Below are positions 6,945 through 9,042 of a stretch of DNA of 9,042 nt, piece by piece. A program made the position numbers and the translations under genes. Below the pieces are notes generated by a model. It made no database searches. It was not told the DNA's origin and saw only the letters and a list, made by a program, of their open reading frames with translations. The DNA comes from JBDTZF01 sp040005265 (GTDB lineage Bacteria > Verrucomicrobiota > Verrucomicrobiia > Chthoniobacterales > UBA10450): the NCBI GenBank assembly GCA_040005265.1, contig JBDTZF010000111.1:1-9042 (forward strand), written 5' to 3'. Every line of letters starts with the position of its first letter. Position 1 is the stretch's first letter.

Positions 6945-7232
6945 GTGCCTGCTTACGTCATCGTCGAAATCGAGATTGTCGATCCCGTAGGATACGAAGA
7001 GTACAAGAAGCTTGCGGGGGCGACGGTCGAAAAGCACGGCGGCAAATACATTGTGCGCGGCGGTAAGGCGGAAGTGCTGGAAGGCGATTGGAAACCGAAC
7101 CGCATCGTAGTCCTTCAGTTCGATTCAATGGAGCGAGCCAAAGAATGGCTCAACTGCGAGGAATACCGCGAGCCCCGCAAAATGCGCCACCGCACCGCCA
7201 AGACTAAGATGATCCTCGTCGAAGGCGTTTGA
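6945..7232 (+). CDS. DUF1330 family protein
   Basis: The 95-residue protein starts with MPAYVIVEIEIVDPVGYEEY when GTG at 6945 is used. That matches the usual N terminus of the DUF1330 family, a small ferredoxin-like (dimeric alpha-beta barrel) fold. Other family signatures are GGKYIVRGGKAEVLEGDW (32-49) and IVVLQFDSMERAKEWL (54-69). The family length of about 95 residues is met exactly. A TTG at 6939 would add two residues (MSV-) and is less likely. No ribosome binding site is visible. The biochemical role of the family is not established; it is a soluble cytoplasmic protein. It is co-directional with the PHP gene across an 80 bp gap, so a shared transcript is possible but unsupported. Its stop codon is 7 bp from that of the convergent delta-60 gene. 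Confidence 0.88.
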   Translation: MPAYVIVEIEIVDPVGYEEYKKLAGATVEKHGGKYIVRGGKAEVLEGDWKPNRIVVLQFDSMERAKEWLNCEEYREPRKMRHRTAKTKMILVEGV

Positions 7233-7239
7233 GCGTTCG

Positions 7240-9042
7240 TTAATGCCCCTGATCGTGAGGTACTGTCACGGTCGTCGTCTTTGTGGAAGTGTTACCAAAC
7301 GTGTCCTTGACCTGTACCGTAACGGTGTAGATGCGTCCGGTGCCGTTCCCGTTGCGATCGGCCAAAAGATTCACCGTTAGATCGCCCGTGATCTGGTACT
7401 GACCGCTTCCGGATTCATTGCTCGTGACCGAGATGATCTTGGTCGAAGCAATGCCTGAAGCGTCGCTAGCGTTAACGGTTACTCTGACCACGGCCATTTT
7501 CTTGTTCGCCGGCCAAATACTATTTGGATTCGCTGTGACGGTCGTGATTGTTGGAGGGGTTGTGTCAGAGCGCTTGGCGATCACGAATGGGCTCAGTGAC
7601 GAAACGCTCGCGTAAATTGTTTTGGTGGTTGGATTCGGAGCCGGACTGGTAGCCGTGCGGTCGACGAGCGTGCCTCCCTCGTTATGCAGAACTCGCAGTT
7701 GCGAGAACGTCGCCGCATCTACGCCCGGCACTTGAAACGCAATAATGATCGGCGGCGGAGTCGTGAAAGTTGCCGTTGTCGTAATTTCAAAGGCGAGGTT
7801 GCCTCCGCTTAACTCAAACCCGGAGGGCAACGTACCGGCGGAAGATGGATTGATCGGCGAAACCGTTGTTGTTCCGCTACTGGTAACATTCGGGAATGTG
7901 AGATTGATCGCCGCCGCTCCCACCGTCCCCATATTGACCGACACATTTGTTCCCGCCGTGGTTTGCATTGCCGGAGCCGGAACGAGACGCAGAAACGATG
8001 GAGTTAGCGTATCACCGTTTCGCGTGTACGGACCACTCAGCAAGAAGGAGCCATCCGACTGTGGCGCAAGATAAGCCGGTCGAGTGTCGAATTTGCGACG
8101 AAACGCAGGCGGCAGGAAAGAGCTTTCGAACGAGCCATCGGCTTTCAACATCGCAATTCCTGGAGCCGGATTTCCGTCGTAAGCCTCGAATGTTCCAACT
8201 ATTAGCATCGTTCCGTCGCCCTCTGGCGCGACTCTTTCGATTGTCGGATGTTGTGACGCAGTCTCCGTGGTCTGCGTCCATTGTGCGCCGCCGCCAGGAT
8301 GAAATGTCGAATCGATCGTCCCATCGGCGTTGAGCCGAATAATGCCGTGAGAGACCGTTCCGTTATAGCTCGTGAAGGATCCGCTAACTATTACTTTGCC
8401 CGTACTGAGTACCTTGGCGTCGGCAAGCGTTGGCGCAACAATCGGCACGTCGATCGCGCTGCGGATTGTAATATTGACCGGGCTATTACCGTTCTGGGGA
8501 TCATTGACAGTTAACGGCGTCAAAAACGCAAATGGGCCTGTCGAAACTGTCGATGTTCCAGTCGCGCTAACGACACCAGATTGAAACGTCGCGTCGAGAG
8601 AACCGTCCAGATTCAACCGCGCGAGTCGGTAAGTATTATCAGCGCCGAGATAGCTGAAGAGGATTCGGCGATCGCTTAAGAATGCTAATACTCGGGAACC
8701 GACCGAGACAGTCCCTAGCTGGCCGGTTTGATCGCGCTGAGCCATCGCATTCGTGATTTCATTCGCAACCTGAAACCTGCTGTCGGCCGCACCGCTTGCG
8801 GTGATGCGACGCAGCACCTGACCATTCACCACATGCTGAGCGTCATCCGAAGTCACCAAAACTTGGCCATCGGGTTGCGCAACCGCGTTATTGAAATCAC
8901 CGGTGCCTCCCATGTAGCTGGTATCTTCAGTGCCGTCCGCTAGAACCTTGCCGTAGGTGAGGTCGCCGCCGTATTGCTTCGATCCAAATACAAACACTTC
9001 TTGATTTGGTAGCCCGACTAATCCCGAGGCGAGGAAACTTGG
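7240..9042 (-). CDS. Delta-60 repeat beta-propeller protein, secreted type (N terminus beyond window)
   Basis: The frame is open to the right edge, so the start is missing; 600 residues are visible (numbered from the edge). The first 350 or so contain delta-60 repeat units, each ending near an x-x-DG-x-x-D-x-x-F pattern: ITASGAADSRF (80-90), LNLDGSLDATF (143-153), LNADGTIDSTF (237-247), and LKADGSFESSF (299-309), with a weaker one at 34-43. The family is predicted to form a beta-propeller on extracellular proteins. A beta-rich module follows (about 370-490), with the pattern FPNVTSSGTTTVSPINP and ending LSPFVIAKR. Next is an Ig/HYR-like domain (about 495-600) with NPNSIWPANKKM and a terminal TVTVPHDQGH. 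The Ser/Thr/Asn-rich composition suits an exported protein, but the signal peptide would lie off-window. There is no C-terminal anchor or PEP-CTERM. The biological role is unknown. Confidence 0.82.
   Translation of the reverse strand, partial: PSFLASGLVGLPNQEVFVFGSKQYGGDLTYGKVLADGTEDTSYMGGTGDFNNAVAQPDGQVLVTSDDAQHVVNGQVLRRITASGAADSRFQVANEITNAMAQRDQTGQLGTVSVGSRVLAFLSDRRILFSYLGADNTYRLARLNLDGSLDATFQSGVVSATGTSTVSTGPFAFLTPLTVNDPQNGNSPVNITIRSAIDVPIVAPTLADAKVLSTGKVIVSGSFTSYNGTVSHGIIRLNADGTIDSTFHPGGGAQWTQTTETASQHPTIERVAPEGDGTMLIVGTFEAYDGNPAPGIAMLKADGSFESSFLPPAFRRKFDTRPAYLAPQSDGSFLLSGPYTRNGDTLTPSFLRLVPAPAMQTTAGTNVSVNMGTVGAAAINLTFPNVTSSGTTTVSPINPSSAGTLPSGFELSGGNLAFEITTTATFTTPPPIIIAFQVPGVDAATFSQLRVLHNEGGTLVDRTATSPAPNPTTKTIYASVSSLSPFVIAKRSDTTPPTITTVTANPNSIWPANKKMAVVRVTVNASDASGIASTKIISVTSNESGSGQYQITGDLTVNLLADRNGNGTGRIYTVTVQVKDTFGNTSTKTTTVTVPHDQGH

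Noticed and set aside
8997..8997. GTG at 8997-8995 as the start of the delta-60 gene
   Set aside because: The frame stays open to the window edge, there is no signal peptide after this GTG, and the repeat pattern suggests that the protein continues upstream.
1..9042. CRISPR array, tRNA/rRNA gene, transposase, or phage defence system
   Set aside because: I saw no regularly spaced direct repeats, no tRNA-like cloverleaf, and no transposase, integrase, nuclease or other defence motif in any supported reading frame.

Overview
The window looks like chromosomal DNA of a Gram-negative, moderately GC-rich bacterium. The gene content points to Verrucomicrobiota, probably a soil Chthoniobacterales-type genome. 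That placement is an inference from four things: a DUF1802 protein, a DUF1330 protein, a large delta-60 beta-propeller protein ending in PHDQGH, and a dispersed intergenic repeat whose spurious translation reads LSFRAKSRNL. No rRNA or other marker gene is present to confirm it.

Layout from left to right. (1) 1-153 (+) is the C-terminal end of a STAS-domain anti-sigma factor antagonist. (2) 134-1246 (-) is a WaaG-like GT4 glycosyltransferase, which overlaps the STAS gene tail to tail by 20 bp. (3) 1247-1366 is a divergent intergenic region filled mostly by an imperfect inverted repeat. (4) 1367-5499 (+) is a tight three-gene run: a second GT4 glycosyltransferase, a GT9 heptosyltransferase-like protein (6 bp gap, GTG start), and an MsbA-like ABC exporter (ATGA overlap). 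(5) 5532-6095 (-) is a DUF1802 protein. (6) 6125-6865 (+) is a PHP-domain phosphoesterase, divergent from DUF1802 with only 29 bp between starts. (7) 6945-7232 (+) is a small DUF1330 protein. (8) 7240-9042 (-) is a large secreted-type delta-60 beta-propeller protein, cut by the right window edge.

How the genes may work together: the glycosyltransferases plus the MsbA-type flippase form a coherent cell-envelope module. The likely role is assembly of an LPS core or similar glycolipid and its transfer across the inner membrane. The WaaG-like enzyme faces away from the other three but probably belongs to the same pathway. The genes from 5532 onward show no obvious functional link to the envelope module.

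I found no mobile element, CRISPR array, tRNA or rRNA, and no clear case for a new multi-gene system. The points most worth a second look are: the repeat that seems to supply the start codon of the second GT4 gene; a strong hairpin inside the 3' end of the GT9 gene; the close divergent DUF1802/PHP pair; and the modular C terminus of the delta-60 protein.
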